Shown here one piece after another: positions 42,938-51,745 of a stretch of DNA of 64,000 bases (positions are counted from its first letter, which is position 1; every line of letters starts with the position of its first letter). Source of the stretch: G963674665 sp963674665 (lineage in GTDB: Bacteria; Desulfobacterota; Desulfovibrionia; Desulfovibrionales; Desulfovibrionaceae); NCBI GenBank assembly GCA_963674665.2, contig CAXXPL010000001.1:124001-188000 (forward strand). The letters run 5' to 3'. The notes under the pieces were generated by a model. That model did no database searches. It was not told where the DNA came from and saw only the letters and a program-made list of their open reading frames with translations. The position numbers and the translations under genes were made by a program.

Positions 42938-43330
42938 TCAGCAGGCGCACCCTATCAGCCGCTCCCCGTCCTGGGGGTGTTCGCCTTCCGTGGCGTAGCC
43001 GTCTCGTTTCCACCAGTCCAGCCCCCCGATAAGCTCCCTGACCCGGAAGCCCAGGCGCGCGAGGTTGAACGCCCCCTTGGTGGAGGCGTTGCAGCCGATG
43101 CCGTCGCAATAGCACACATACAAGGGGGCGCGGTCCAACTCCTGGGTGCTCTCCTGGTTCATCTCCCGGTGGGGGAGGTTTACGGCGCCGGGAATGTGCT
43201 CCCTTTGGAAGGCCTCGGGTTTGCGCGCGTCGATGATCACGACGTTCTCGCCGCTGCGGCGGGCCTCGAAGAGGTCGGCCGAGTCCATCTCGTATTCCAG
43301 CTTCGCCTGGTAAAAAGCGATCTGTTCCAT
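42938..43330 (-). CDS. Rhodanese-like sulfurtransferase (cytoplasmic)
   Basis: 130 residues from MEQIAFYQAKLEYEMDS, with GGAG 6 nt before the ATG. No signal peptide. The rhodanese fold has VIIDARKPEAFQREHIPGAV, the active-site stretch LYVCYCDGIGCNASTKGAFN with a cysteine-rich loop (three Cys within seven residues), and RELIGGLDWWKRDGYA. The extra cysteines near the active site could bind metal or form a persulfide relay; that is inference. It ends ...ERLIGCAC. Confidence 0.9.
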   Translation of the reverse strand: MEQIAFYQAKLEYEMDSADLFEARRSGENVVIIDARKPEAFQREHIPGAVNLPHREMNQESTQELDRAPLYVCYCDGIGCNASTKGAFNLARLGFRVRELIGGLDWWKRDGYATEGEHPQDGERLIGCAC

Positions 43331-43492
43331 GGTGTTCTCCTTGTTCATGTGATTCATATTCATTTGCCTGCACTATAAGCATTTTGTATGACGAGAAAAA
43401 ACGAATTCCTTGCATGAACATGATGCAAAGCGCTCATGTAGGGTCAGGAATTTTTGAAATATACTCCCTGTTGAAGTTTTGAAAGGGGGAGC

Positions 43493-43532
43493 GCGAGGGG
43501 GAAACCTTTTCTCGAAAAGGTTACCCCCTCGC
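43493..43532. terminator. Family A hairpin upstream of the LysR remnant
   Basis: GCGAGGGGGAAACCTTTT and AAAAGGTTACCCCCTCGC around CTCG. A nearly perfect 18-bp stem, 31 bp before the broken regulator start. Confidence 0.6.
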
Positions 43533-43563
43533 AAAACGCATTTCACAATCAAATCCACAGGCC

Positions 43564-43647
43564 ATGGAAATTCGACATTTGCTCCTGATCAAGACCATCA
43601 TGGAAGAGGGCGGCATGACCAAGGCCACCGCCATGCCTTTGGCTTGA
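43564..43647 (+). pseudogene. N-terminal stub of a MetR-like LysR regulator
   Basis: 27 codons reading MEIRHLLLIKTIMEEGGMTK then ATAMPLA and a stop. MEIRHL..I..I.EEGG.TKA is the first helix-turn-helix segment of MetR-type LysR regulators. Frame and gene are lost after this point, and no effector domain is seen downstream. Confidence 0.65.
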
Positions 43648-43754
43648 ACCCGACGGCAAGTACCAAATGTGTAAATAGAGTATGTTACCTACTATTGAGA
43701 TGACGGCAGTATTGCCGGCCGCATTGTCAGCCGCGAAAAAGCAAGGAGAATAAA

Positions 43755-44390
43755 ATGTTCCATCCGAATCCGGATGTTGTCTACCCAAGGGAGAATGACA
43801 AGCAGATCGTTTATCTGAAAAATGTTGTCTCAAAGCCCAGCATTTCTGTCGGCGATTTCACGTTTTACCACGACTGGACCCAGGATCCGGTGAATTTTCA
43901 GGATACCAACGTGTTGTATCACTACCCGGTGAACAATGATGCCATACGCATAGGCAGGTTTTGTTCCATTGCCTGCGGCGCCAGGTTTCTGATGACCAGT
44001 GCCAACCATACCATGACCTCCCTCTCCACCTTTCCCTTCCCCCTTTTCAGGGATCAGTGGGGGGATTCCATGCCCGTGACGCAGGCCTGGGACAACAAGG
44101 GGGATATCGTTGTGGGCAATGATGTGTGGGTTGGCTACGAGGCGGTTATCCTGGCCGGAGTCCGCATCGGGGATGGCGCCATTATCGGGGCGCGGGCAGT
44201 GGTGACAAAGGACGTTCCTCCCTATGCCATTGTTGGTGGAATGCCCGCGAAAACCATCAAAATGAGGTTTCCTGAAGACACTGTTTCGCAGCTGCTTTCA
44301 CTGAAGTGGTGGTTTTGGCCGGTTGAAAAGATTCTAGCCAATGTCGAGCATATCCAGACAGGCAACCTCGAGGCCTTGCGGGCTGCCTGA
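43755..44390 (+). CDS. Xenobiotic acetyltransferase (Vat/CatB hexapeptide family)
   Basis: 211-residue left-handed beta-helix acetyltransferase. The hexapeptide repeats run through IRIGRFCSIACGARFLMT, GDIVVGNDVWVGYEAVILAG and VRIGDGAIIGARAVVTKDV, ending PPYAIVGGMPAKTIKMRF. The insertion loop contains the catalytic His in MTSANHTMTS. This is the signature of streptogramin A and type B chloramphenicol acetyltransferases. Resistance is possible but many relatives act on other substrates. It lies after the MetR stub. Confidence 0.88.
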   Translation: MFHPNPDVVYPRENDKQIVYLKNVVSKPSISVGDFTFYHDWTQDPVNFQDTNVLYHYPVNNDAIRIGRFCSIACGARFLMTSANHTMTSLSTFPFPLFRDQWGDSMPVTQAWDNKGDIVVGNDVWVGYEAVILAGVRIGDGAIIGARAVVTKDVPPYAIVGGMPAKTIKMRFPEDTVSQLLSLKWWFWPVEKILANVEHIQTGNLEALRAA

Positions 44391-44704
44391 ATCGGGAGGG
44401 CATGATCAGGAGCCTTCACGGTTACCTGATCTGTTTGAGAATATCGGTTATGCATCTGTCTGTTGCACGCTCCGTGGGGAAGCCTCTTTAACGCTGCTAA
44501 CGTGGTCAAAAGGGCTTCCCCCGCCCAAATCCTCAATGATGATCCTGGCTTCTTTCTTGACCGTTCCCAGTGTGTATGTAACTTTCTATACATAAATATG
44601 GAGCCATGCCTTAAGTCATCACCTGCGACAGCGCAAAGCGCTGCAGGCCAGGGGAATGACATCCACTATACGACAACGCGTGCAACAGACAGTGGAGGGT
44701 AATC
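44391..44704. other. Intergenic region with a degenerate family A hairpin
   Basis: 314 bp without a supported gene. GGGGAAGCCTCTTT near 44477 and AAAAGGGCTTCCCC near 44512 form a long-loop hairpin. The region before 44705 has GGAGGG as ribosome site for the next gene. Confidence 0.45.
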
Positions 44705-45064
44705 ATGAAAGTCAAGACAAAGGAAAATGTTCACCAACTCGACATCGAGGGTCTGGAGCATCCGGGATTAAGGGAAAACAAAGTCTATGATGTGATTGGT
44801 CTTGATGATGAAAATTTCAGAGTTATTGATGAAAAGGGTGAGCCGATTTTATATCCAAAGTATCTATTTGTTGTTATTGATGATTTTGTTCCCAGTCGCT
44901 GGATAAAAAGAGAATACTCTGATGGGGAGTATTTTATAGATCCTCCTGAATTATCGAAAAGAGGATTCTACGAAGATTATTTTGATCACAAGGAATATGC
45001 AATAAAGCTGTTCGAGGCAGTTCTTCGAGATCATGAAAAGGCGCAGCAAAAGGATAAAAAGTAA
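44705..45064 (+). CDS. Hypothetical protein with AT-rich codon use
   Basis: 119 residues, GGAGGG 5 nt upstream. Charged and soluble: YDVIGLDDENFRVIDEKGEP, FVVIDDFVPSRWIKREYSDG, FYEDYFDHKEYAIKLFEAVL. The aromatic D/E-rich style resembles small immunity-type proteins, but I do not recognise it. Its codon use is AT-richer than its neighbours, which suggests transfer. Confidence 0.65.
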   Translation: MKVKTKENVHQLDIEGLEHPGLRENKVYDVIGLDDENFRVIDEKGEPILYPKYLFVVIDDFVPSRWIKREYSDGEYFIDPPELSKRGFYEDYFDHKEYAIKLFEAVLRDHEKAQQKDKK

Positions 45065-45157
45065 AGAAAGGCGTCGGAGCCTTCATCCCGCGCCTCCCAA
45101 ATTTATCGCGAAAACGGCTTTGGGAGGGGGACCCGGGGAGCGGGGTTGATTTCCAGT

Positions 45158-45442
45158 TCACTTCCTGACTGGTGGCCACATGCGGGCGGTGTGAACCAAT
45201 GCCAGAATCCAGACATCATCCAGATGGATTTCGTATACTAGGCGGTAACTCTTGTGGGGGATAACTTCCCGTGTCCCCTCGATTGTGCCTGGCCGCCCCA
45301 GCATGGGGTGTTCGGACAACAACTTCACAGCCTCGCTGAACAATTCATCGAGGCGAGCGGCTGCGAGTGGATCGTCTTGCGCCACAAAGTCCCAAATATC
45401 CCGGCGGTCTTGTAGCGCCTCAGGGGTCCAGAAGACCTTCAT
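45158..45442 (-). CDS. RelE/ParE-family toxin
   Basis: 94 residues. WTPEALQDRRDIWDFVAQDD, KLLSEHPMLGRPGTIEGTRE and the C-terminal SYRLVYEIHLDDVWILALVH with HTARMWP are the RelE/ParE fold. Toxins of this type inhibit gyrase (ParE) or cut mRNA (RelE); which applies here is not settled. Its start overlaps the antitoxin stop by 4 bp (ATGA), so toxin translation depends on the antitoxin. Confidence 0.92.
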   Translation of the reverse strand: MKVFWTPEALQDRRDIWDFVAQDDPLAAARLDELFSEAVKLLSEHPMLGRPGTIEGTREVIPHKSYRLVYEIHLDDVWILALVHTARMWPPVRK

Positions 45443-45717
45443 TGCTGTTTCGCGGCCTCGGCACGGTGTTTGGCGAATCCGGACTCCACTTCGTCATCCG
45501 GTATTCCCTCACCCGATGTCATGGACGCGCGGCCAAGCTCCACCTTGCGCCGCAGGTAGTCGTCGTACTCGCGTTCCTTTTTCCGGCGCTCGATATACTC
45601 CCGCATGAGTTCGCGCAGTACCTGCGAAGCGGGGCGATGATCCGCCCTGGTCTCGGCCATGAACTCGTCCCGCAACTCCGGCTCGATTTTCATGGTGAAA
45701 ACGGCCTGTTTGGTCAT
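45439..45717 (-). CDS. Antitoxin of the RelE/ParE module
   Basis: 92 residues. The N-terminal QAVFTMKIEPELRDEFMAE is a ribbon-helix-helix type DNA-binding start, followed by SQVLRELMREYIERRKKERE. The C-terminal tail (EVESGFAKHRAEAAKQQ) would wrap the toxin. AAGGAG lies 5 nt before the ATG. A palindromic operator overlapping a promoter precedes it, so autoregulation is likely. Confidence 0.9.
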   Translation of the reverse strand: MTKQAVFTMKIEPELRDEFMAETRADHRPASQVLRELMREYIERRKKEREYDDYLRRKVELGRASMTSGEGIPDDEVESGFAKHRAEAAKQQ

Positions 45718-45738
45718 GGGTGCTCCTTGTTGTTTTTG

Positions 45739-45776
45739 TACTGACTAAGTATATACAAAGTCAGTATGCAGGACAA
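45739..45776 (-). promoter_or_regulatory. Promoter with palindromic operator of the toxin-antitoxin operon
   Basis: TACTGACT and AGTCAGTA form a perfect 8-bp inverted repeat with a 12-bp spacer (45739-45766). On the minus strand TTGTCC (45771-45776) and TATACT (45748-45753) are 17 bp apart, so the -10 lies inside the palindrome. Confidence 0.65.
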
Positions 45777-45852
45777 TACGTTTCCTGAACCGGGCTGCCC
45801 CGGTTCAGCGGGCTTTTCAGCTTGACCGCGCTTGTGAAAAATGGAGGGAGTC

Positions 45853-46143
45853 ATGCCCAAAGCCATCACCTATACCGATGCACGACAGAATCTGGCGTCC
45901 AGGATGGACGAGGTGTGCGACACCCACGAACCCATCATCATCACCCGCCGCAAGGCCCAGGCCGTAGTCATGATGTCGCTGGCCGACTACAACAGCATGT
46001 TGGAGAGCGCCTATCTGCTCAAGAGTCCGGCCAACGCGGGTAGGCTCCGTGAGAGCATTCAGGCGACCGAATCCAGCCTTTACAAGGAGCACGGGCTCGA
46101 TGAACCACAATGTGTCGAGATCCGGCGCCGTAATAATACATAG
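45853..46143 (+). CDS. Orphan YefM/Phd-family antitoxin
   Basis: 96 residues starting MPKAITYTDARQNLASRMDE, with GGAGG upstream. THEPIIITRRKAQAVVMMSL and ADYNSMLESAYLLKSPANAG are the YefM DNA-binding N-terminus. No YoeB toxin follows; a repeat hairpin begins within 25 bp. The tail (DEPQCVEIRRRNNT) departs from the family, so the 3' end may have been altered when the toxin was lost. Confidence 0.85.
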   Translation: MPKAITYTDARQNLASRMDEVCDTHEPIIITRRKAQAVVMMSLADYNSMLESAYLLKSPANAGRLRESIQATESSLYKEHGLDEPQCVEIRRRNNT

Positions 46144-46525
46144 TAAAGTTTTGGAAAGGGGAGCGCTAAGGGTATACCCCCTTTTCTCAAAGGGTTTCCC
46201 ACTGGCACAGCGCCTTTCACCCTGTCTATCCCAGCCTTTTTACCCATTGACTTCCACGTCTTGGGCGGTGATAACCACCGAAGAACGCAAAAAACGCGGC
46301 TTAGAGCATTTAAACTTTGAAAAAGTTCAAATGCTCGTAGGCAGGCTTTGCCAGCCGTTGAATAAGCATTTCAAGAGTTAAATGTTCTATTAGCCGCGTC
46401 TATTACTCGGAGCGCACAAGAATTTTCACCGCGCTCCAGGTCCCGCCCGCGGCGGGCCCGCCCTCATGCCTTTGAGTCATGAAATGGTCAGCATTTTGTG
46501 CTCTTAGTAATAATCGGGAGTCCGG
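46144..46525. other. Intergenic region with family A and family B repeats
   Basis: 382 bp. A family A hairpin spans 46165-46192 (GGGTATACCCCCTTTT / AAAGGGTTTCCC). A family B element lies at 46303-46389. No gene. Confidence 0.6.
46303..46389 (-). repeat. Family B element, short form, reverse orientation
   Basis: AGAGCATTTAAACTTTGAAA pairs back on AAGTTCAAATGCTC, then GGCAGGCTTTGCCAGCC and an AAATGTTCT end. The flanks ACGCGGCT and AGCCGCGT extend the inverted repeat. The hairpin with CAAGGAT is missing here. Confidence 0.7.
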
Positions 46526-49222
46526 GTGGAAGCAGAGAACCTGCGACAACTTTTCAGGCCGAATTCAGTGGCCGTGGTCGGCGCCAGCAACGAAGAAGGC
46601 TCGGCCGGCAACATCATCATGCGCAACCTGACCCAGGGGCGGTTCCTCGGGCCTGTCATGCCCCTGCACGAGGCGCAGGAGCCGATCCTGGGCATCGAGA
46701 GCTATCGCAGCGTGGATACGCTGCCCTTGACCCCGGACCTGGCCGTGCTCTGCACATCCCCGGAAGAGACGCCCGAGTACCTGGACGAGCTCGGCAAGCG
46801 CGGCACCCGCGCGGCTGTGATCCTCAGCAGGGGGCAGTTCCGCGTCAGCGGCGAGCAGCGCCAACTCTACCACAAGGCCCTGCTCAAGGCCACGCGCCCC
46901 CATGGGATACGAATCCTCGGCCCCAACTGCCTGGGGTTCATCAGCCCCAACGTGGGGCTCAACGCCAGCCTGGCCCACCGTGACGCACTGCCCGGCAGGG
47001 TGGCCTTCATCTCCCAGTCCGACTCCCTGTTCACCGGCGTGCTGGACTGGGCCACGTCCAACCGCATCGGCTTCTCCTACTTCATCTCCCTGGGGGACCG
47101 GGCCGACATCACCCTGGGGCACGCCTTGGACTATCTCAGCAGCGATCCGCACACCCGCGCCGTGCTGCTGTACATCGAGACCATCTACTACGCCCGGCGG
47201 TTCATGTCCGCGGCCCGGGCACTGGCCCGGAACAAGCCGGTGCTGGTGATCAAGGCCGGACGTTCCGGCGAGGGCGCCATGGCGGCGGCCGCGCACTCCG
47301 CGGCCATGTTGGGGTCGGACGACGTGTACGACGCCGCCTTTCGCCGCGCTGGCATGCTGCGTGTGTTCGATGTGGACACCCTGTTCGACACCGTGGAGAC
47401 CCTGGCCCGCAGCCGCCCCATGCATGGGGGGCGTTTGGCCATCCTCACCAACGGCGGCAGCCCCGGATTCCTGGCCACGGACGAACTCATTGCCGGGGGC
47501 GGGGCCCTGTCGGTGCTGTCCGAGGATACCATCCAGGCCCTGGCCAAGGAGCTGGGCTCCATCTACTCCTACACCAACCCCCTGGTCATCCGTAGCGTGG
47601 CCTCGCCTGAGCTCTACGAGACCGCCATCCGCATCCTGATCAAGGACAAGGACGTGGACGCGGTGCTGGTGATGCATGTGCCCACCGCCGCGGTTTCCAG
47701 CTCCGAGGTGGCAAAGGCCATTGTGCGCGCGGCCAAGAAGACCAAGCGCAACGTGCTGACCAGCTTCATGGGCATCGAGGACGCGGAGGAGGCCCGGGCC
47801 ATTTTCGCGGACGGCGGTGTGCCCACGTATTTCACGCCTGAAAAGGCGATCCGGGGCTTTCTGAACATGGTGCAGTACCGCCGCAACCAGGAACTGCTCA
47901 TGCAGACGCCCCCTTCCATGCCGGAGAACTTCGAGCCCGACACCTACACGGCCAGGCGAGTGATCTCCGGCGCCATCGGGGAGCACCGGCAGATGCTGGA
48001 CGAGGACGAGGCCGAGGCGGTGCTGCAGGCTTATGACATCCCCACGGCGGCCACCCGCGTCACCAGGCTGGAGGATGATCTCATGGCAGTGGTGGCGGCG
48101 GCGGACGAACTGGGCTATCCAGTGGCCCTGAAGATTCTCTCCCCGGACATTCAGCGTAAGACCCTTGCCGGTGGTCTGGCCCTGAACCTGCTCACGCCCG
48201 AGGACGTGCACGAGGCTGCCCAGAGCATCCTGTCCCGGGTGCGGGAGGTCCGCCCGGACGCCCGGCTGCAGGGCTTCACGGTGCAGCGCATGATGCGCCT
48301 GGCGGGCGCCCACGAGCTGAGCGTGGAGGTGGTCACGGACCCGGTGTTCGGCCCCGCCATCCGTTTCGGTCAAGGCGGCAGCCTGTCCGAAGTGCTGTCC
48401 GACCATGCGGTGGCGCTGCCTCCTCTGAACATGCACCTGGCCGAGGAACTCATGTCCCGTACCAGGGTGTTCCCCCTGCTCAAGGGGTACCGCGACCACC
48501 CGGCCGCTGACATGAACGCCCTGTGCCTTACCCTGGTGAAGATCGCCCAGTTGGTCATCGACATTCCGGACATCCTGGAACTGGAGATCAACCCCCTGTA
48601 CGCCAACAGCTCCGGCGTGGTGGCCCTGGACGCCCAGATTCTGGTGGCGCGTTCCGACGCCGCCCATGTGGGGGATCAGCTGGCCATCCGCCCCTATCCT
48701 CGGGAACTTGAGGAGTGCGCATCCCTCAGGGACGGGCGCCAGATTCTGCTGCGCCCCATCCGCCCCGAGGACGAGCCGGATCACTACGAATTTCTGGACC
48801 ACGTGTCCGCCGAGGACAAGCGTTACCGTTTTTTCGGGAACATCGGCGAGCTGCCGCGCTCCGAGATGCAGAAACTCACCCAGATTGACTACGACCGGGA
48901 GATGGCCTTTGTGGCGAGGGGCGAGGACGCGAACGGCGAGGACAAGACCCTGGGCGTGGTCCGGGCCATGACCGACCCGGAGAACTTCGCCGCGGAGTTC
49001 GCCATCCTCATCCGCTCGGACCTGAAGCGCCAAGGGCTGGGGCGTATCCTCATGGAAAAGGTCATCCGCTATTGCAAGAGCCGGGGCACCAACCGGATCA
49101 TCGGACAGGCCCTGCTCTCCAACCAGGGCATGGCCGGGCTGGCCAAGGCCGTGGGCTTTGACGTGAAAAAGAACTACGACGAGGATGTCTGGGATTTCCT
49201 GATGTACCTGAACCCGAGTTGA
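46526..49222 (+). CDS. Fused acyl-CoA synthetase (NDP-forming) and GNAT acetyltransferase (Pat-type)
   Basis: 898 residues from a GTG with CGGGAG upstream. CoA-binding domain: PNSVAVVGASNEEGSAGNII; ligase domain: LGPNCLGFISP, AFISQSDSLF, KAGRSGEGAMAAAAHSAAML with the AHSAAMLGSDD loop. An ATP-grasp domain follows (VLQAYDIPTAATRVTRLEDD, GYPVALKILSPDIQRKTLAG, LELEINPLYANSSG). A C-terminal GNAT domain (about 740-898) has LIRSDLKRQGLGRILMEKVI. This is the architecture of protein lysine acetyltransferase Pat, which acetylates enzymes such as acetyl-CoA synthetase. The catalytic state of the synthetase half is not certain. It stands alone. Confidence 0.93.
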   Translation: MEAENLRQLFRPNSVAVVGASNEEGSAGNIIMRNLTQGRFLGPVMPLHEAQEPILGIESYRSVDTLPLTPDLAVLCTSPEETPEYLDELGKRGTRAAVILSRGQFRVSGEQRQLYHKALLKATRPHGIRILGPNCLGFISPNVGLNASLAHRDALPGRVAFISQSDSLFTGVLDWATSNRIGFSYFISLGDRADITLGHALDYLSSDPHTRAVLLYIETIYYARRFMSAARALARNKPVLVIKAGRSGEGAMAAAAHSAAMLGSDDVYDAAFRRAGMLRVFDVDTLFDTVETLARSRPMHGGRLAILTNGGSPGFLATDELIAGGGALSVLSEDTIQALAKELGSIYSYTNPLVIRSVASPELYETAIRILIKDKDVDAVLVMHVPTAAVSSSEVAKAIVRAAKKTKRNVLTSFMGIEDAEEARAIFADGGVPTYFTPEKAIRGFLNMVQYRRNQELLMQTPPSMPENFEPDTYTARRVISGAIGEHRQMLDEDEAEAVLQAYDIPTAATRVTRLEDDLMAVVAAADELGYPVALKILSPDIQRKTLAGGLALNLLTPEDVHEAAQSILSRVREVRPDARLQGFTVQRMMRLAGAHELSVEVVTDPVFGPAIRFGQGGSLSEVLSDHAVALPPLNMHLAEELMSRTRVFPLLKGYRDHPAADMNALCLTLVKIAQLVIDIPDILELEINPLYANSSGVVALDAQILVARSDAAHVGDQLAIRPYPRELEECASLRDGRQILLRPIRPEDEPDHYEFLDHVSAEDKRYRFFGNIGELPRSEMQKLTQIDYDREMAFVARGEDANGEDKTLGVVRAMTDPENFAAEFAILIRSDLKRQGLGRILMEKVIRYCKSRGTNRIIGQALLSNQGMAGLAKAVGFDVKKNYDEDVWDFLMYLNPS

Positions 49223-49223
49223 G

Positions 49224-49349
49224 GAAGCCCCGCATAATTGCCCGCTGGCTTTGTTGCTGCGAAAAAGGCAAACCCTCGTGCATGTTTAAATACGCGTCGG
49301 CCTTGCCTTTTTCTTGCGCCTCGCCAGCGAACAATTCTACAGCGCTTCA
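49224..49349. repeat. Family C hairpin MITE
   Basis: A 126-bp element starting one base after the preceding stop. Left end GGAAGCCCCGCATAATTGCC and right end GAACAATTCTACAGCGCTTC are inverted relatives. The inner GCTGGC/GCCAGC and AAAAAGGCAA/TTGCCTTTTT also pair, giving arms of about 58 bp. Its left half recurs at 56236. Confidence 0.72.
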
Positions 49350-49656
49350 TTGGAGCATTTTCCGCTGTAAGGCACTTTCCCGCTTAAAAAATCGCCTTTC
49401 TTCCTTGACAGATACGCAAGGTGAGTTATTTCACCTCTGGACCCTGTCGCGTCCAGGCGACGGGGCGCATCCATCGCAGTAAAAACTAGAGCATTTCACG
49501 CTTGAAATGCTTGATTAACGGCTGGCAAAGTCAGCCTGCAAGCATTTCGCGGCAAGGATGTGCAGGCAAATCCTTGCAGAGCAATTAAATTTTTCAAAGT
49601 TTAATTGCTCTAGACCATATTTCCCGCGAAGGAGAAAAGAGCCCATGGAGGACGAC
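49350..49656. promoter_or_regulatory. htpG upstream region with operator-like palindromes
   Basis: Contains CTTGACA at 49404-49410, then AGGTGA-N6-TCACCT (49419-49436) and GTCGC-N6-GCGAC (49444-49459), a possible promoter/operator. A complete family B element (49488-49611) lies between it and htpG. Confidence 0.3.
49488..49611 (+). repeat. Family B element, full length, upstream of htpG
   Basis: 124 bp. Terminal inverted repeats: CTAGAGCA at the left and TGCTCTAG at the right. Four internal hairpins: AGCATTTCA/TTGAAATGCT, GGCTGGCAAAGTCAGCC, AAGGATGTGCAGGCAAATCCTT in two arms, and the AATTAAA/TTTAATT closing stem. TA flanks both ends. Confidence 0.8.
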
Positions 49657-51588
49657 ATGAGCCAGACACAGGCGCGTGAACAACATTCATTCAAGGCGGA
49701 AGTGCAGAAGCTGCTGCACATCATCACCCATTCCATCTACACCAACAAGGAAATCTTCCTGCGTGAGCTCGTATCCAACGCCTCGGACGCCTTGGACAAG
49801 CTCCGTTTCGAGGTCAGCCGCTCCACCGTGGTGGCGGACCCGGACCTGCCTCTGGAGATCCGCATCACCGCGGACAAGGACGCCAAGAAGTTGATCATCG
49901 AGGACACGGGCGTGGGCATGACCCGCGACGAGCTCATCGACAACATCGGTACCATCGCCAAGTCCGGCTCCGAGGAGTTCCTGCGCAACTTCGAGCAGGC
50001 CAAGGGCGAGGGCAAGAACGGCGAGAGCGCGGACGCCGGAGGCATCATCGGCCGTTTCGGCGTGGGCTTCTACTCCGTGTTCATGGTGGCGGACAAGGTG
50101 GTCATCACCACCCGGTCCTTCCAGCCCGACGCCAAGCCCGTGCTCTGGGAGTCCGACGGTCTGGGCAGCTTCGAGATCAGCGAGATGGAGGAGAGCCGCC
50201 CCCGTGGTACGCGCATCGAGGTCACCCTGAGGGAGGACGCTGCCGAGTACCTGGAAAAGGACAAGCTGGAGCGTACCCTCAAGACCCATTCGAATTTCAT
50301 TGCCTTCCCCATCCTGTTGGAGGGCGAGAAGGTCAACACCATCACCGCGCTGTGGCGCGAGCCCAAGTTCCAGATCAAGCCGGAGCAGTACGAGGAGTTC
50401 TACAAATTCCTCACCTATGACTCCAAAGCCCCCATGGAGACCATCCACATGGCTGTGGACGCGCCCGTGCAGTTCACCAGCCTGTGCTTTGTGCCCACCT
50501 TCAGCATGGACATCTTCGGATTGGGGCGTGACGAGTACGGACTCGACCTTTACGTGCGCCGCGTGCTCATCCAGCGGAAGAACAAGGACCTCATCCCCGA
50601 GTACCTGGGCTTCCTCAAGGGGCTGGTGGACACCGAGGACCTGCCCCTGAACCTCTCCCGCGAAACCCTACAGGAAAACGCGCTCATCAGGAAAATCAAC
50701 CAGACCCTGACCAAGCAGGTGCTCTCGCACCTGGAGAAAATGGCCAATGAGAAGCCCGAGGCCTATGACGAGTTCTGGCGCGCCCACTCCAAGACCTTCA
50801 GGCTGGGGTATGGCGACTATGCCAACCGCGAGAAGTTCACGGGCCTGATGCGTTTCAACACCAGCCATCACGAGGACGCCAAGGGCCTCACCAGCCTGGC
50901 CGACTACACCGCCCGGGCCAAGCCGGACCAGAAGAAAATCTACTACATCGCGGGCACCAGCCGCGAGGCCATCAACCTGAATCCCCACCTGGAGATCTTC
51001 AGGGACAAGGGCGTGGAGGTGCTGTACCTGTACGAACCCCTGGAGGAGCTGGCCCTCGAGACCCTGCGGGAGTACAAGGACTTCACTTTCGAGAGCGCGG
51101 AACTGGCCGATATGTCCGCCCTGGAGTCCCTGCCCAGCCAGGCGGAGAAGAGGGAAAAGCCCGAGGATCTGGACGAGGGCGGCAAGAAGACCTTTGACGA
51201 GCTTCTGGCCAGGATCAAGGAGATCCTGGGCGACAAGGTCACCGAGGTGCGCGTCTCCCACAGGCTTTCGGACAGCCCCTGCTGCCTGGTCAGCCCGGAC
51301 GGCGGCATGTCCTCCAGCATGCACAAGGTCATGCAGATGGTGAACAAGGATTCCTCCATCCCGCCCAAAGTCATGGAGCTGAACAGCGACCATCCCCTGA
51401 TCCGGAACCTGATGCGCATCTTCAAGAACGACGGCAACGACGACCTGCTGACCACCAGCGTGGAGCAACTCTACGAGTCCTCCCTGCTCCTGGAAGGCTA
51501 TCTTGCCGACCCCCACGCCATGGTCAAGCGCATCAACAGCCTGCTCCAGCGCTCCAGCGGTTGGTACGCGGAGATAAAGAATATCTAG
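49657..51588 (+). CDS. htpG: Molecular chaperone HtpG (Hsp90)
   Basis: 643 residues. Bacterial Hsp90: a homodimeric ATP-driven chaperone in the cytoplasm. N-domain GHKL motifs: [47 protein letters not shown] and [17 protein letters not shown]. The middle domain has [20 protein letters not shown] and [16 protein letters not shown]. The C-terminal dimer domain ends [21 protein letters not shown] chose 49657 (MSQTQAREQ) because GGAGG lies 5 nt upstream; an ATG at 49645 is in frame. Inverted family B copies lie on both sides. Confidence 0.97.
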
Positions 51589-51698
51589 AGCATGTAAACT
51601 TTGAAAAAGTTCAAACGTTCTGCAAATTCTTGCCGCGAAATGCTTGTGGGCAGGCTTTGACAGCCATTGAACTAGCTTTTCAAGCGTACAATGTTTTA
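51587..51698 (-). repeat. Family B element, inverted, directly after htpG
   Basis: About 112 bp in the opposite orientation to the upstream copy. It begins on the last base pair of the htpG stop (CTAGAGCATG). Shared blocks are CCGCGAAATGCTTG, GGCAGGCTTTGACAGCC and GCTTTTCAAGCGT. Confidence 0.75.
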
Positions 51699-51710
51699 GG
51701 AAAGTCTTCA

Positions 51711-51745
51711 GGGGAAAGAGACTGTCGCAAACCGTCTCTTTCCCC
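51711..51745 (+). terminator. Terminator after htpG
   Basis: GGGGAAAGAGAC and GTCTCTTTCCCC form a 12-bp perfect stem with an 11-nt loop, 122 bp past the stop and beyond the family B element. Confidence 0.65.

Noticed and set aside
46565..49033. An 822-codon minus-strand frame opposite the Pat-type gene
   Set aside because: Same reason: a shadow frame in GC-rich coding DNA, with no family-like content.
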